Shown in pieces: positions 1-12,739 of a DNA stretch of 64,000 nt. The stretch is from positions 9,362,001 to 9,426,000 of the forward strand of contig CM082597.2 of NCBI GenBank assembly GCA_040954595.2, written 5' to 3'. The position numbers and the translations under genes were made by a program. The notes under the pieces are model-generated. The model did no database searches and had not been told where the DNA came from. It worked only from the letters and a program-made list of their open reading frames with translations. This stretch comes from Balanoglossus misakiensis. Its lineage: Eukaryota; Hemichordata. Within the stretch, counting starts at the first letter, position 1. Each line of letters starts with the position of its first letter.

Positions 1-640
1 TGCAAATTAGTTAGGTCAAATTTCAAAAGCCTAAGGCTTTTTATTCCGTGACCTCAAAAACGAACTTGATATGTATTCATTGGTTGCTTGAACCAGGGAA
101 GATCGTGACGGATTTTGTTTTCGAATATTATCGTTGTATCCTATGATTTCAGCATACCCGTACCACACCTGAAAAAGTCATCGATTTTGGGTGTTTTTGG
201 ACGCACTCTTCCACTGGTATCGCTTCTTAGCACGACGAAAACCGAAAAAACGATCCGTCACACTATGCGGAAGTGCGTTCTCAACAAGCAGGTCAAATTT
301 GGCTGGCCTACGTCGCCTATGAAAAAAGCCTTAGGGATTTTCGTGAACGGTACAAAATCTCTGTGTACAAAACATTGGATTTTTAGCGTTCGATCCAGTT
401 ACTGTGGTTACAGGACGCGCACGCTATCGCTGACCGCTGCTTTGCCGTATTAGCGTGGCGGCCTATGGCCGGGCGGTAGCTGCCGTAACCATACTCGGAC
501 AGGGGGTGTGCACACAATCGTGCGTATTTTTAACTAGTTACAAGCCCCTTGTCGGACGTTCATAACGGTTTCGATCAAAATTGAGTGTAGTGTCCTATAA
601 AGGCCCATAGCAACGAGCAAAAAGATCCCAGGGACCCATC
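1..640. other. Intergenic sequence with no recognised gene
   Basis: I see no coding exon, RNA gene or recognisable element here. A 112-codon open frame at 115-453 has no family features I recognise and no splice context. If the first GMC gene has its N-terminal exons on the chromosome, they are not in this stretch. Confidence 0.5.
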
Positions 641-809
641 TTAACCAATCAGGGAGATGTATGGTGAATAAATACATATTAATAAGACCTAACCTATAAG
701 GTCCTGTATAATGAGGCAGTGAACACTGGAGGACCAGGCCTACATATTAACCAATCGGGGAGCTGTAAAGTGAATGATGCATAGTAATAAGACCTAACCT
801 ACAAGGTCC
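641..809. repeat. Two direct copies of a ~63-bp unit
   Basis: The sequence from 641 to about 704 (TTAACCAATC ... AAGGTCC) recurs at 747-809 with scattered mismatches. Shared blocks include TTAACCAATC and AATAAGACCTAACCTA. The repeat is non-coding, and its origin is unknown. Confidence 0.7.
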
Positions 810-1027
810 CTCCAATCAGCGTGCCGCAAGTGGACCTTAGAGAATCGGATAAACCAATCAGAACATGCAATACATGTGTATAGGACGTGTAATGTAGGTC
901 ATTTTGAAACAGGACTACTGCAACGCGGCGTAGTATGGTTTGGTTTGCTGGGGTTGGGTGTGGTGTGGTACAGTGCAGCGGAATGTAGTGTAGTGCAATG
1001 TAATGTTCAGTAGTGTAGCATAGCCTG

Positions 1028-1262
1028 CGGGGTGTGTTGTGTTGTGATGTGATGTGATGTCATGTGATGTCATGTGATGTCATGTCATGTCATGTCATGT
1101 CATGTCATGTGATGTGATGTGATGTGATGTGATGTGATGTGCTGTGCTGTGCTGTGCTGTGCTGTGCTGTGTTGTGTTGTGTTGTGTTGTGTTGTGTTGT
1201 GTTGTGTTGTGTTGTGTTGTGTTGTGTTGTGTTGTGTTGTGTTGTGTTGTGTTGTGTTGTGC
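1028..1262. repeat. Pentanucleotide satellite with block-wise unit switching
   Basis: About 235 bp of 5-bp units run in blocks that differ only at one or two positions: TGTGA, then TGTCA, back to TGTGA, then TGTGC, and finally TGTGT. Each variant forms a homogeneous run, as expected from local slippage expansions. The block ends about 55 bp before the first GMC exon. The open frame on the opposite strand (His-Asn-Thr-Thr-Gln repeats) is an artefact of the 5-bp period. Confidence 0.9.
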
Positions 1263-1317
1263 TGAAGCCACAGCAATAGAAGCTTTAATGGCCTCTCCAA
1301 AATAAAACCACTTTCAG

Positions 1318-4083
1318 CTCCTAATGTTGTCAGGCGTGGGACCCCGAGAGCACCTCGCAGATGTAGGAATACCAGTCTTGTGTAATCTTCCAGTCGGACA
1401 GAACTTACAGGATCACGTTGGGGTATTTATTAGATGCAGCAGTGCTCTTGGAGGCGGTCTTCCGAAGGTAGAAATTATGTTCACCAGTACTCCTGCCAAT
1501 AAAACATCGGAAATAGCGTGAAACTACACTACTGTTTTTGCCAACTATAAGAACCTGACTTTGACAGTTACGGTTTTCAGCTGTCTAATTTACATGCAGT
1601 ATACTTAACTGATTCATACAAAACATGTAAATTTATGCTAGTTTCCGGGCGCGTCCATGTGATAGTAGTTTTCTTATATATTTTCAGTAATAACGTAACA
1701 GCGATGACATCATAATGCTCACAGTTTCTGTATTGTTTGTTTTCACGAAGACACGTGTACGCTAATTGCAAAGAATGACAAACGCTCGAATGATAATGTC
1801 ACTCTATTTTCATTTCAGAATTGTGTATCCACACTCGGTTTGGATGTTAGCGGATTTGTCAAGACAACGGTGCGTTGCCACCCCCTCCAAAAAAACGATA
1901 ATCTTATTGATGAAAAGCACGTATACAATATTTTATATATATTCAGATTTATCTATAACTGAGAGAGGTCTTAACGATCTCGCAGCTGTCAGGAATCAAA
2001 TTGCACAGCCAGCTTTTAAGATGATTCCGTCTTTGGAACTTTATGCCATATGAACTTCATCGCAGGGCTCGAAAGTAAAAAAAAAACGATATGAAACATC
2101 CAAACTTCAAACATTATCATGTTGACAGACTTTCGTTACTTTTTGTGTTTGTTTCCAAACATGACACCAGGATGAACTTCCATGGCCGGACGTCCAACTT
2201 TTTTACAAACCAACTTATTCCATGTATGGATCGCTTGAAAAGGAAAGATATAACGTTGCGGACGAGTCAGTATTATTTATTTCATTCCTCAAATTCTGCC
2301 GAAGAGAGTGCTTCATTCGTTACGACCTACCAGATTCCCTGTATAATTTATCCTTGCGACTGACATTAGGCAATTCAACTCAGCAAAGGACTGACGACAA
2401 AGCCAACTTTATTTTCAAATCTTGGATGTGGGTAATTTATAAGCTGCACGTTATAAAATTTTAAAAGATACATATCCCCAGCATTATGAATAATTACATC
2501 ATTGTCTGTTCACAATCAGATTCGACGAAGCTTTCGAATATCACGATAAGTCCGCAATGGAAGACAGAGAAGGGTTTTGTTTGTTACCCGTTCTGCTTCA
2601 CCCCAAAAGTGTTGGTTGGCTGAAACTGAGGAGTCAAGATCCACTCGAACAACCGGTGATAGATCCATGCTTCCTGAGTGACCAAGATGACGTTAACGTC
2701 ATCATCAAAGTAAGTATTGATATATTGTGAATTAATAGAATGGGTGCATAGTAGAAGGGATTTCAATATGATCATTGTGTGACTACTTGTTAAGGTAGTG
2801 CGCGATAGTCCTCCAAATCTTTCGATTGTTTGTGCTATATTAAAGCGAGGAGTCGTTTTTAAATCAAACAAGGAAACACGGTGTTCACCGTCTTGTTTTC
2901 GTAAGCAAATCACTGCTTTCTCCGTAGAGTTCTCACTGAGGTGTATATACTACATGTACCTGAAAAATGTTTATTCACTTTCTAGGGTATCCGTATTATT
3001 CAGAAGTTGATAGATACTAGTGCTTTCAAGAAATTTGGGTAGGTGTTGCATCAATATCTATAATGTACAATTCATATGTATGACAAATACACATGAACCA
3101 TCGTGTATTCAATATTCAAATACAGTAATGTTTGACTGACAGTGGGTGGGAGAGTACCAGTGTGACAATGAAAAATAAATCCATTTTTTACCGATCGATC
3201 GAGTGACTGACAGACCGACTGATATCTGGATTTGGTTAGGTGTTCCACATACAAAATATTAAACAATTTGCTCGCAGATTTGATCACAGGCAAGCACGTG
3301 CGTGGACACGGTATGCTCGGCATGAAAGTCTATCACGTATATGCTTTGAAAGGCATGAAATGCCGGACACAGGGGTTCGATTGGCAACGATAAAATATAT
3401 GGATCAAAAAAGCGAGATATGAGAGGATAGCTATATGTAAGCAATATACAGTAAAGCACCACTGACTTGCTTTGTCGCACCCGCAGGATAACCCAAACCT
3501 TCTACAAGTTCAGCAACTGCCCTCATGAATTGGATTCCGACGAATATTGGGATCATGTAGTCCGTCATATGACCTGTACATTCTGCCATCCGACAGGAAC
3601 ATGTAAAGTGGGAGCAAAGGGTGACGTAACAGCAGTGGTTGATCCATGTCTAAGGTGAATTATTTTGCTTTCTCTCCCTATAAGTACATGTACTGACCTA
3701 GCCAAGTGCGGTTCCTTCGTGTGTCTTATGTATCTTCTGCAGTTGTGCGTACAGATTGTTAATCAATTGTTTTCAGTCTTTGTCTCAGATCAACCACTGT
3801 TGAAAATCGAATAACATGTAGTGTACATGTTTGCGTTTGCGTGAAGACTATATGCCATGTGAAATACCATCGTGACATTACACATGTAATCTGGTTATCC
3901 TGAATCACACAATTTAACATTTTTTTCGCCGAACTCTATCATTGCAGAGTCAGGGGGTTAGACAACGTTCGCGTCGTGGATGCCTCCATCATGCCACACC
4001 TCACATCTGGCAACACCAACGCACCGGTCATTATGATCGCTGAAAAGGCAGCGGATATGATCAAAGAAGATACAGCAGTGTAG
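1318..4083 (+). CDS. GMC-family oxidoreductase, C-terminal half (gene 1 of a tandem pair)
   Basis: Glucose-methanol-choline family flavoenzymes oxidise alcohol groups with a bound FAD. Seven exons are visible: 1318-1467, 1819-1869, 2171-2265, 2520-2709, 2986-3038, 3487-3654 and 3948-4083. They join in frame to 280 codons plus TAG. The third to sixth exons (95, 190, 53 and 168 nt) have exactly the lengths of the matching exons in gene 2, which supports the model. Exon 1 begins inside the second GMC signature ([13 protein letters not shown]). The catalytic His region ([10 protein letters not shown]) and the distal GNTNAP box with its Asn are both present. The FAD-binding N-terminal half is missing; it lies upstream of the window or was lost. 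Gene 1 has no intron between LQ and DH, where gene 2 has one. The substrate cannot be told; choline-dehydrogenase-like is the usual annotation. Confidence 0.88.
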
Positions 4084-4294
4084 ACATGCATTCTTCAAGT
4101 CATGATTTTGTACGCATTCCAGTACACTTTATTTCTTTTTTGGCTTGGCTATTTAGACATTCGTTAAAACATTGTTAAATTGTGTACAAACAATTACAAG
4201 TAATATTGTAGGTTAGACTAAAATTGGGGCAGAGAAGATTGGTATTGTAACATTATGATGTTTATATGATGGTGAGGTAATGAGATTATTCCGG

Positions 4295-4300
4295 AATAAA
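4295..4300 (+). terminator. Poly(A) signal AATAAA of GMC gene 1
   Basis: A canonical AATAAA lies about 210 nt after the TAG stop of GMC gene 1. It is placed by position only. Confidence 0.5.
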
Positions 4301-5002
4301 ATATGACGAAACCTTTCCTGACGGACATCTTCTAATCATGACATCCCTCAGCTCTATTAAAGACATATGCTTTTCGAGACGAAAGTTACAATAGAATTAT
4401 ATTCACCGTACGCTATTCTTCACGAATAGTTGACCGTATGCCATTATTTTAATACGTTACAACCCATCAATTTCCACGTGTCAGGTCTTCCCTGTCATCA
4501 GAATTGAAACCTTTCAGCCAATCAGAGTGCTGGCTTCAGAGCTAGCATAATCTTATCATAATTGGGGTCCCTGGTTCCGAACATAGCATGACGGACGTCG
4601 ACATCTGAGCCGGGCAACCACAGTATCGCCTTTCGGGATTGGAAGTTTAAACAAAACAAACATGGTTCAATGTTCCAATAGTCAATGATCTTACATTGTC
4701 ATCGTGTTTTCCACCACAGCTCGTTTCTATGGTTCCACTCAGGACCCGGTCAGAAAAAAAGCAGACAGTGCGATCGAACGTAAAGTGTACCAAAACAGAA
4801 AACTCAAAGTTGAGCCTTCAAATTTTGAATATTTTTATCAAAAATACCCGGGAGAACGCTGTTGGGGAAGATGGCCATGTAATGTTCTATATTCATATGG
4901 AGGGTAACCTGAAAAATGACCCATCTCTTTTATCTCTATGTGCCAACCTTCCCCCGCTGACAATCGAATCGCCCCCTGGTGTCTGTTTTAAAGTCATTCA
5001 AT
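4301..5002. other. Intergenic region and likely promoter of GMC gene 2
   Basis: This 0.7-kb stretch separates the two GMC genes. It must hold the start site of gene 2 unless an untranslated exon lies further upstream. I see no convincing TATA box or repeat. An open frame at 4696-5097 (first ATG 4696) overlaps the first exon of gene 2 in another frame and is not credible. Confidence 0.4.
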
Positions 5003-8000
5003 ATGGCAGCCAGCGAAACAGACAACGCGTACGATTATGTTGTTATTGGTGGTGGAACAGCAGGTTGTGTTCTTGCAAACCGTCTGTCGGAAAATGAGAC
5101 GGCTAGTGTTCTTCTACTTGAAGCTGGTCCCGAAGACACCAAGCCAGAAATCCATGACCTTGCAGGAATGCCGTCGACTTTGATGTCAGAGATTGATTGG
5201 CAATACAAGGTAAATGTCTAGTATTGTTTGATTTCCAGTATATTGCACTTTCTCGACAACTATTCTTAATGCATGTTCCTTACTCGAGCGGAGCAATCTG
5301 TTGTTTAAACAGACCAAAATGTTGAGCCGCCCGCAACAAAAGGAGAAGTTCAAGTGTTTCCGCCGTCGATCGTAAATTACGAATTGTCGACCAAATTTCA
5401 GCGACCAGTTTTCTAATGCGTCTACAGTGTCGTGCCCAAGCCGTGCCATTGTGGTATTCCAAAAAATGAGAAATATGCAACAGGGTTTCAGTCGTCACGA
5501 CATATTGGAGCAAACATGAAGCTATCAGTAGATTATCAGGTGAACAGTCACGTTGCCTTCGCTGACATAAATAACATAGGCTGTTTTTTTTATTGTGAGT
5601 TAAGTAGCACACGCTCCATACACTCGCCGCGTAGACAAGTCTTGCCTGTGGGTCACTTTGTTTTCTAATCAAATTTGGGTGATCGAGAATTTGACCAGAT
5701 ACTTCTTGTTCCAATTGTAAAAATAATGTCAGCAAACTGAGGCCTACTAACAGAGTTGTAAATGTCAGGAAATGGCATGAAAGGTTCAGCTCAGGGTCAC
5801 AGCACTTCAGCAGAAGGGCGGCGTGTGGGTCACGCACCACATCCCAATCTATATAAATTAAATGCGGCATTACACAAATATGGCAGCTCACTTTAAGTGA
5901 TTGGCTTGTCGACGGTAAAGACTGGAAAATTTTGTGCTAGAAAAGTAATATAATCATGGAAACAAAATGATCTCAAATTGGGAAGGTTAGATTTTGTCTG
6001 TCCATTTATCGTATATTACTACATCTGTGTTGATTTTACGGATAATTGAAATAACATGAAACATTATATGATAGTAAGGTTTTCTTGCATTGCAACGGTA
6101 GAGTTGATATTTTTAAATGACATTGTAATTTCCTATTTAGTTATTAGTCAGTTGAAAGTGTTTTCGGGCTGATTATATGTTAGAATGTTACCCGTTTAAA
6201 ATTGACTGTTTGCAACACGTTGGAAAATACTTCATCCGCTGACGTTCGTATAACGTGTCTTTTACAGACATCTCCACAGAAACATGCCTGCTTTGCCTTG
6301 AGAGATCGCCGTGCGGTTTGGTTCAGAGGAAAGGTGGGTCTTCAGAATATTTCAATGAATAAAAAACCGACTCATTTTAGACAAGATGTTCTGATAGAGA
6401 ACACTACTGTTATGTCTCTTTACGTCCACGTCTACACCCATCTGGTGTTTATCGAAAAGACGTTTCAGACGCAGATGGTTGACGGCATGGTACCAAAATT
6501 TGTTTCCGGCTTTGGATATGTATCTTAACTGGACATCTGCTTAATAATATAATAATAACCCCTTAATTTAATGACTGCCGCGAGCTATGAAATATTGACT
6601 GCTTATCACATTCAACCACGTCTCTCAGGTTCTTGGCGGTTCAAGTAGCATTAATGGCATGGGATATTTGAGAGGTTGCAAAGAAGACTACGATTCCTGG
6701 GCAAGACTGGGAGCTAAAGGGTGGAGCTATGATGAAGTGCTGCCATACTTTTTGAAATCAGAAAACAATACAAAGTAAGTAATTGAATGAGTCAGTGAGT
6801 GAGTGAGTGAGTGAGTGAGTGAGTGAGTCAGTTATTGATGATTACATAGTTAGGTACAGTACCAACATGAATAACTTTAAATCTCAGTTGAACTCTTACA
6901 TCAGAATCAAATTAAGCAGATAGACGACTGCACAGTTTCAGAAGTTTCTATCTGGAGTCACCGCTCTTACAATTTCACTTTTACTAATTGTGTTTTTATT
7001 ATTTAAACTTTTTATTTTTATACTTTTTGTAGGACCCCATGGTAGATTACAACCTTATAGGGGTCTCTACCCCTGTTTGATTATGTAAATGGGAAATCCT
7101 TAAAGGTGAAATAAATAAATAAATTAAAAGGTACTAAGAGGCAGTGCAGCGACGTTTATGCGTTTTTAATGGGACTGTACTCCACACAGTGACCATAGTG
7201 CCACTGTTAACATTTGTCTAATTTTCTGTCGAATCAACCATGTTCCTGATCTGACTTTCTTATTTTTTTCACAGTGAGGCATATGCTAAATGTGACTATC
7301 ATTCAAAGGGAGGCTATCTAACCTTGTCTGACCTTTCATCGACGTCCAAAACCAGCAAGCTTCTCATTGAAGGAGGTATACCAACCGCAAATTCTCATAA
7401 CAAATTTTGCTCATTACGACATTGGTTATTGCAAACAATTCCTTGAAATTACAGCATCAGTACAAATTCCAAACATTCAGACGTGCCGAGAATCTTGACT
7501 ATTTTTTTATTAATGTGACTTTCTTTGTTCCGATTGTTTAAAAAGATGTTTCGCTGGCATACAAAAATGTGCTAACCACTTCGTTATTTGTCCTTATACG
7601 TGTAGCTACGGAACTGGGTTTCAAGAAAATAGATATCAACAACTGTGTTGATCCGGTAAGAAACAAAAATTTATGTACAACTGATTTGAAAATAGTATTC
7701 TACTTATAAATGTAAATGTATAACCATAGGTCTATAACCATTTGTAGGTTGGTTTCAACTTCACGCAGTTGACAATGAAAGATGGCAAGCGATGCAGCAC
7801 AGTCGATGCTTTTCTGAACCCCGCAAAGAAAAGAAGGAATCTAACTATCTGGACGGAAACTCTGGCAACTAAGGTAATATTAAGTTTTATCACAATTATC
7901 TGAAATCACAATTGCCTCTGGATGGGTTGGATGTTTTACTCACATGCATGCACTTACATGAATTACATTTCAGATCACATTCTGCAGTAAGAGAGCTACA

Positions 8001-11000
8001 TCTGTGGAAATCCTGAGCAGAGGCAAGAGTGGTACAGTGAACGTGCGCAAAGAAGTCATTTTGTCATCTGGAACCATCGCTTCTCCCCAGGTATAATTCG
8101 AAGTTTGTAATTCCGACAGCATGATATTTCACTGTTACATCGCTTGAGTGCTGCATTTGGTGTACATAAATGTTCCACCAATGTAGGTGGAGGTAGATGG
8201 TGGCGAACAGACGCGAGCAGATATAGAGACAGGCAGTTTGACGCATTTCTACAAGCCAACATGGTCGTAAAATATGCGTTGGATTTGTTTTGTTTAAGTC
8301 ATTTTCTGGAACATTATCTCTTATTGAGTGTTTGTCATAAGGCCTGTGTATATTGAGCACATATACAGTTCTCTTTAAACTGTTTATTTCAGCTACTCAT
8401 GTTGTCAGGAGTTGGACCCCGGGATCACCTTCAAGAATTAGGAATACCTGTGCTGTGCGATCTTCCAGTTGGTGAAAACTTGCAGGTACAAGTGTTGTTC
8501 ACGTTGTGTAGTCAACAATAGACACCAACTAAAGTTTAGGGACAGTGAGTAAATGCGCGATGTTAGCGATCAGGAATTTTGCTTCCTGAATAAATCAAAA
8601 GCTGCAACTTTTGACATTGATTTAAATTTATGCATACTTCAATCTTATCCTTGACTTTAGTCGACAAACGACACCATTTTTGAATTTGTGGTACTCATAC
8701 CTGTGTGCGAATACCATGATAAGTTTCAGACTTACGAAACACGGACGAAGGTGATTTGACATAAAATAACAAATTGTCGTTTATAAAGTTTTATTTATTG
8801 AGGGTTCTGCAATGATCCCACTAAGAATTATGGTTCTGTTTTTTATTATATCTTTTTGCTGAATTACTTTAAATTCACATAACGTATTAATATGTATGTA
8901 TCTAAATGATCTGCCATATTATTTTGATTGCCAATCAAGTCTCAGTGTTAATGTGATCCTGTTTTATTCATAGGATCACATAATGACGTTCATCAAATAT
9001 AAAGGCAATGCTGGTGGCATCGAAAAGGTACGTGTTAACCCTAACTATCTCTTGTTGATCGGTTTATGTGGTTGCAGAACCTGTAAAACAGATCGATATA
9101 TGATGTGAGGCATATTCTTCATTTCCTGATTCGTTTCCCCGAAAATATGGTACACGAAAAAGATATTGCAAAGCCTTACATTTTTATACATCCTATATAA
9201 CATTTTTATATATGGAATGTAATTTACATATAAATGTATACGTAACAATGCTACTATTAATATTTAAATTATAGGCTTGGGTCACGAGCGGCCACGAAGT
9301 AAATGCATGCATCAAGACATTAGTAAGACGTTTTCGCTACTACAAATACTTGATGAAGCCACATCAGATGTTTACGGTGTATAATGTATTCGATCTTTTG
9401 CGATTTGATCATGAAGTCTGTTAGGGAATCAGAAGATGACTTTATATAGTACACCATTTCATAAGTATACCGTCCTCACACGGCCTTCATGAATTTGCAT
9501 CTCAAAGCGAAGCCAATGTAGGAAGGACCATTGATGTGATTGGCCAACGTTCCGCCATGAGCCTCGATTTGAGTTCAAATTCACGATGGCCGCTTGAGGG
9601 CGCTAGACTTACGAAAAGGGTGTACATTGTATAATTGGAAATCATTCACAGAGACATATTGGCGTTAACTTTTGAATTCCTCCGAGTGATGCATTACCTG
9701 GACCTTTATTTAAATATTCATAATCAACATTGATGCAATGTCATACAGCTATAATTTCTAACCAATGTACAGTGTTCGCCAAATTAGCAAAATGAACAAT
9801 GCCTAGTAGAATATTTTACTGATGTATGCACCAAGCAATTGGTCTCCTATGTATTACCTAATTTTTGGTGAACTGTCTCATCACATGCAAACTGAATGGG
9901 ACTTCTTGATTTTTTTCAATTATTAAAAAAACAGGACGAGCTTCCATGGCCTGACATTACTTTGATCTTCACTCCCTTTTATTATGCCCTTGGGAGTGGT
10001 GAAAAGACGAAGCTCAACATCAGCGAGGAGTGAGTAGTTCTAGCAACTTACCTGTTTTGCTGTCAGGAGAATTACACATGTTGTACTCTTCATGTTTTAC
10101 CGCATTCACTTTCGGTCAGGTTATCAGATCCATTGGTGATGTGGATATGCAGGTCGCAAAATGCCGCGGAAAAACTGCTCATATAAAAATGCACTAATAC
10201 ACTGGACAAACTTTTATCCGATACGTGCATCGGGCATTTCAAAAACCCATCCAAATCTGAAATTAGCTCGAACTGTCACATACATGTGTATTAATATCAG
10301 TCAAGCGAAAACACAGTTTACATGCCCTACCAGTATAATGCCTCATATTTCGTGTCCCCCACACTAGGTTGAGAAAATGCATAGCTCACACTTTACATAT
10401 TTTCTACAATTGTGCGTAGAAAGGTCAATGGGTAAATACCGCTCTGGCATTATAGAACTATGATAGTGTATATGGTTCCCAAATAATTCAAATACATTTC
10501 AGATATAGCGAGATTCTTGAACACGAAGACGATGCCGCAATGGACGCCACACAGGGAGCAGCGTTCTTTCCGGGACTGCTTCACCCAAAGAGTGTTGGTG
10601 ATCTAAAACTCGGTAGTAAAAATCCACTTAATCATCCAATAATTGATCCCCACTATCTGGAGGATCCAGAAGACGTACAGACTATGATAAGGGTAAGACT
10701 TGTTCCTTATGAGAGGTTTGCGGATTTATTTAATGTGGATCAACTCTTGCATTTATATCTTAAATTTATTCACTTAATAGGGTGTTCGTCTAATTCAGAA
10801 GTTGATGAATACACACGCAATGAAAGGTCATGGGTAGGTCTATTTTAAATTCGTTGTTTAAAGAGTGATAGTGGAGCGTTTTCTATGATATTTATGGCAA
10901 AGAGCAAAGACCAGCCACAGACACAAAGAAAGAGACGGAGACAGAAAGAGACAGAAGGTATTAAAGTAGATAGAAGTTACAGACAGCGTATGAAAAAGAG

Positions 11001-11671
11001 AGTGTGCATGAGGAGTTAGTTTTATCGTTGGTGCGCTTTCTGTTTTGTATTCCACTTTTCTATGGGGAAATACTCGTAAGGTAGACTATGAACAGACAGA
11101 ACATCCCATATCGTCCTCTTCTCTTGCAGGATCACTCCAACGTTGTACAAGTTCAGCAATTGTCCCCACGATATTGACAGCGATGAATACTGGGAACATG
11201 TTATTCGTCACCTAACTTGTGCTATGTGGCATGCTGTGGGGACTTGTAAAATGGGCGCGTCGGATGATCCATCTGCTGTGGTTGACCCAAGCCTCAGGTG
11301 AAATTCTTATGGCTGCTTTTACACGTGTTTGTTCTCTTTTAGCTGAAGGCCGAGGGCCTCGTGCCTATCATATTTTCTATCATGCACGCGGATTAATTTA
11401 GTTGATTAATAGCGGCATGGGTAATTATCGCACTTTAACATGAAATATTTCCACCAATTTCAATAAACTGGCAATTTATTTTTCCAATATTTGTAGCATC
11501 ATGTTTTAATCTCTGGTTTGAAATGTGATATTTTTCTTCAGAGTACGAGGCTTAGACAACGTTCGCGTAGCAGATGCTTCCGTCATGCCACATCTCATCT
11601 CTGGCTATCCACTCGCACCAACGATTATGATCGCTGAAAAGGCTGCAGACTTGATCAAGCAAGACATGTGA
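5003..11671 (+). CDS. GMC-family oxidoreductase, complete (gene 2 of a tandem pair)
   Basis: Fifteen exons with GT-AG borders give an in-frame 547-residue protein, the usual family length: 5003-5209, 6268-6333, 6629-6774, 7275-7375, 7606-7655, 7748-7873, 7974-8090, 8393-8485, 8974-9027, 9275-9322, 9935-10029, 10503-10692, 10781-10833, 11130-11297, 11542-11671. Residues 10-40 form the Rossmann dinucleotide loop ([16 protein letters not shown], then LLLEAGP). GMC signature 1 is at the exon 2/3 junction ([17 protein letters not shown]). Signature 2 spans exons 7/8 ([17 protein letters not shown]). The catalytic His is H483 in [10 protein letters not shown]. No signal peptide is evident. The ATG at 5003 is the first in frame after an upstream GTG and fits the family start. 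Oddly, the distal active-site box normally reading N-x-N-A-P is YPLAP (Y527, L529). The second catalytic Asn/His is therefore absent, and activity may be altered. Flavin binding looks intact. Confidence 0.93.
6788..6831. repeat. (GAGT)n microsatellite in GMC gene 2 intron 3
   Basis: About ten GAGT units with one imperfect unit at each end, starting 13 bp after the donor site of exon 3. Confidence 0.9.
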
Positions 11672-12031
11672 ACGAGATTCGAAAGAATACAGTGGCGAAC
11701 ACAAAAACGTAGCGGGAACGAAAATCCAACGTACTGGGCTATCAGTTTGGCAGTTTTCTATATAGAAAATTACACTTTTTGTGAGTTTTTGTTTAAAATT
11801 TCATTAAAATGTGGTCGTGATCTTGAGTTTGACCACGACCAATCAATCATGACAAAATGGCGTCGGACCAAACACGACCGACCAATGAAGTATGATTTTA
11901 TGTCCTTCTCATGTTTACACATTGCGCAAAATATTCAATAAGATTTGGAAGACTGTTTTTACGACACCATTTACGGCATCTCACAGGTGCAAAGTTGGAC
12001 AGACAGTAACTTTACAATACCCGCCCTTAGT

Positions 12032-12037
12032 AATAAA
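12032..12037 (+). terminator. Possible poly(A) signal of GMC gene 2
   Basis: AATAAA lies 361 nt downstream of the TGA stop of gene 2. Assigned by position only. Confidence 0.35.
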
Positions 12038-12676
12038 TTAATGACAAGCCACAGAAACTATCAAATGTTCCAAATTGCCATAAAATATAAGTGATAAAAT
12101 TTTAGCAAATGTAGAAAATTACATTTTATATGCCTCTTAAAACATAATTTACAGGTCTGAAGCAGTAAACGCTACAATGGTGACTATTTCGTAAATTTTA
12201 ATGTATAACATAAATATCGATGTGTCCATGTCAAAGAGTAAGATTTATCTCACATCCGAATATTTGTTCTAGTAAAATTAAATTAATCAAGCGTAGAATT
12301 TTAATTACACATTTGGTATTTAAATTATATCCTCTCTAAATATTCGGCAGAAGATTGACGATTTACAAATGATAATGATTACTGGTGCAACTTTTTTATA
12401 ACAAATTGCATACATTTTTTTTATCAAACATGATTATGCCATGCTTCATAAAATCTGCTTGTTGGGAACGCGAATGACTACCTGTTTCGGTATCCATCGT
12501 ATTTGTTAAGCAAACAAATCGCAATTGTATTGAAACACCCTCTGTGAAATAAAGTCTATAAATGCGATGGATCATACCAGCTAACACCACTCCTGAGAAT
12601 ACAGCTGGTTATGTTGTATATTCTAACCTTAACTAATTACCTAGCAGGAAGACCGACTGACCAAAGTAGTGAAGAA

Positions 12677-12739
12677 ATGAAGACCCTCGCGGCCATTGTT
12701 TTTCTGTTAGCCGTAAGCAGTTACTTCTGTTTTACGGAG
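12677..12739 (+). CDS. Orphan first exon encoding a signal peptide
   Basis: An ATG opens 21 codons (MKTLAAIVFLLAVSSYFCF then TE) with a Lys n-region and a hydrophobic core. A consensus donor GTGAGA follows directly at 12740. This is the classic form of a secreted or membrane protein's first coding exon. The nearest downstream extracellular-domain exons are those of the receptor-like gene from 35522. However, this exon ends in phase 0 and the 35522 exon needs a phase-1 donor, so they cannot join directly. A linking exon is missing or unrecognised, or this belongs to another transcript. Confidence 0.55.

Noticed and set aside
115-453. 112-codon frame near the window start
   Set aside because: No family features, no promoter or splice evidence, and repeats nearby.
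1100-1300. Minus-strand frame of His-Asn-Thr-Thr-Gln repeats
   Set aside because: An artefact of the pentanucleotide repeat.
5280-5891. 203-codon minus-strand frame in intron 1 of GMC gene 2
   Set aside because: No recognised domain or homology-like pattern. It lies inside an intron and is probably a chance open frame.
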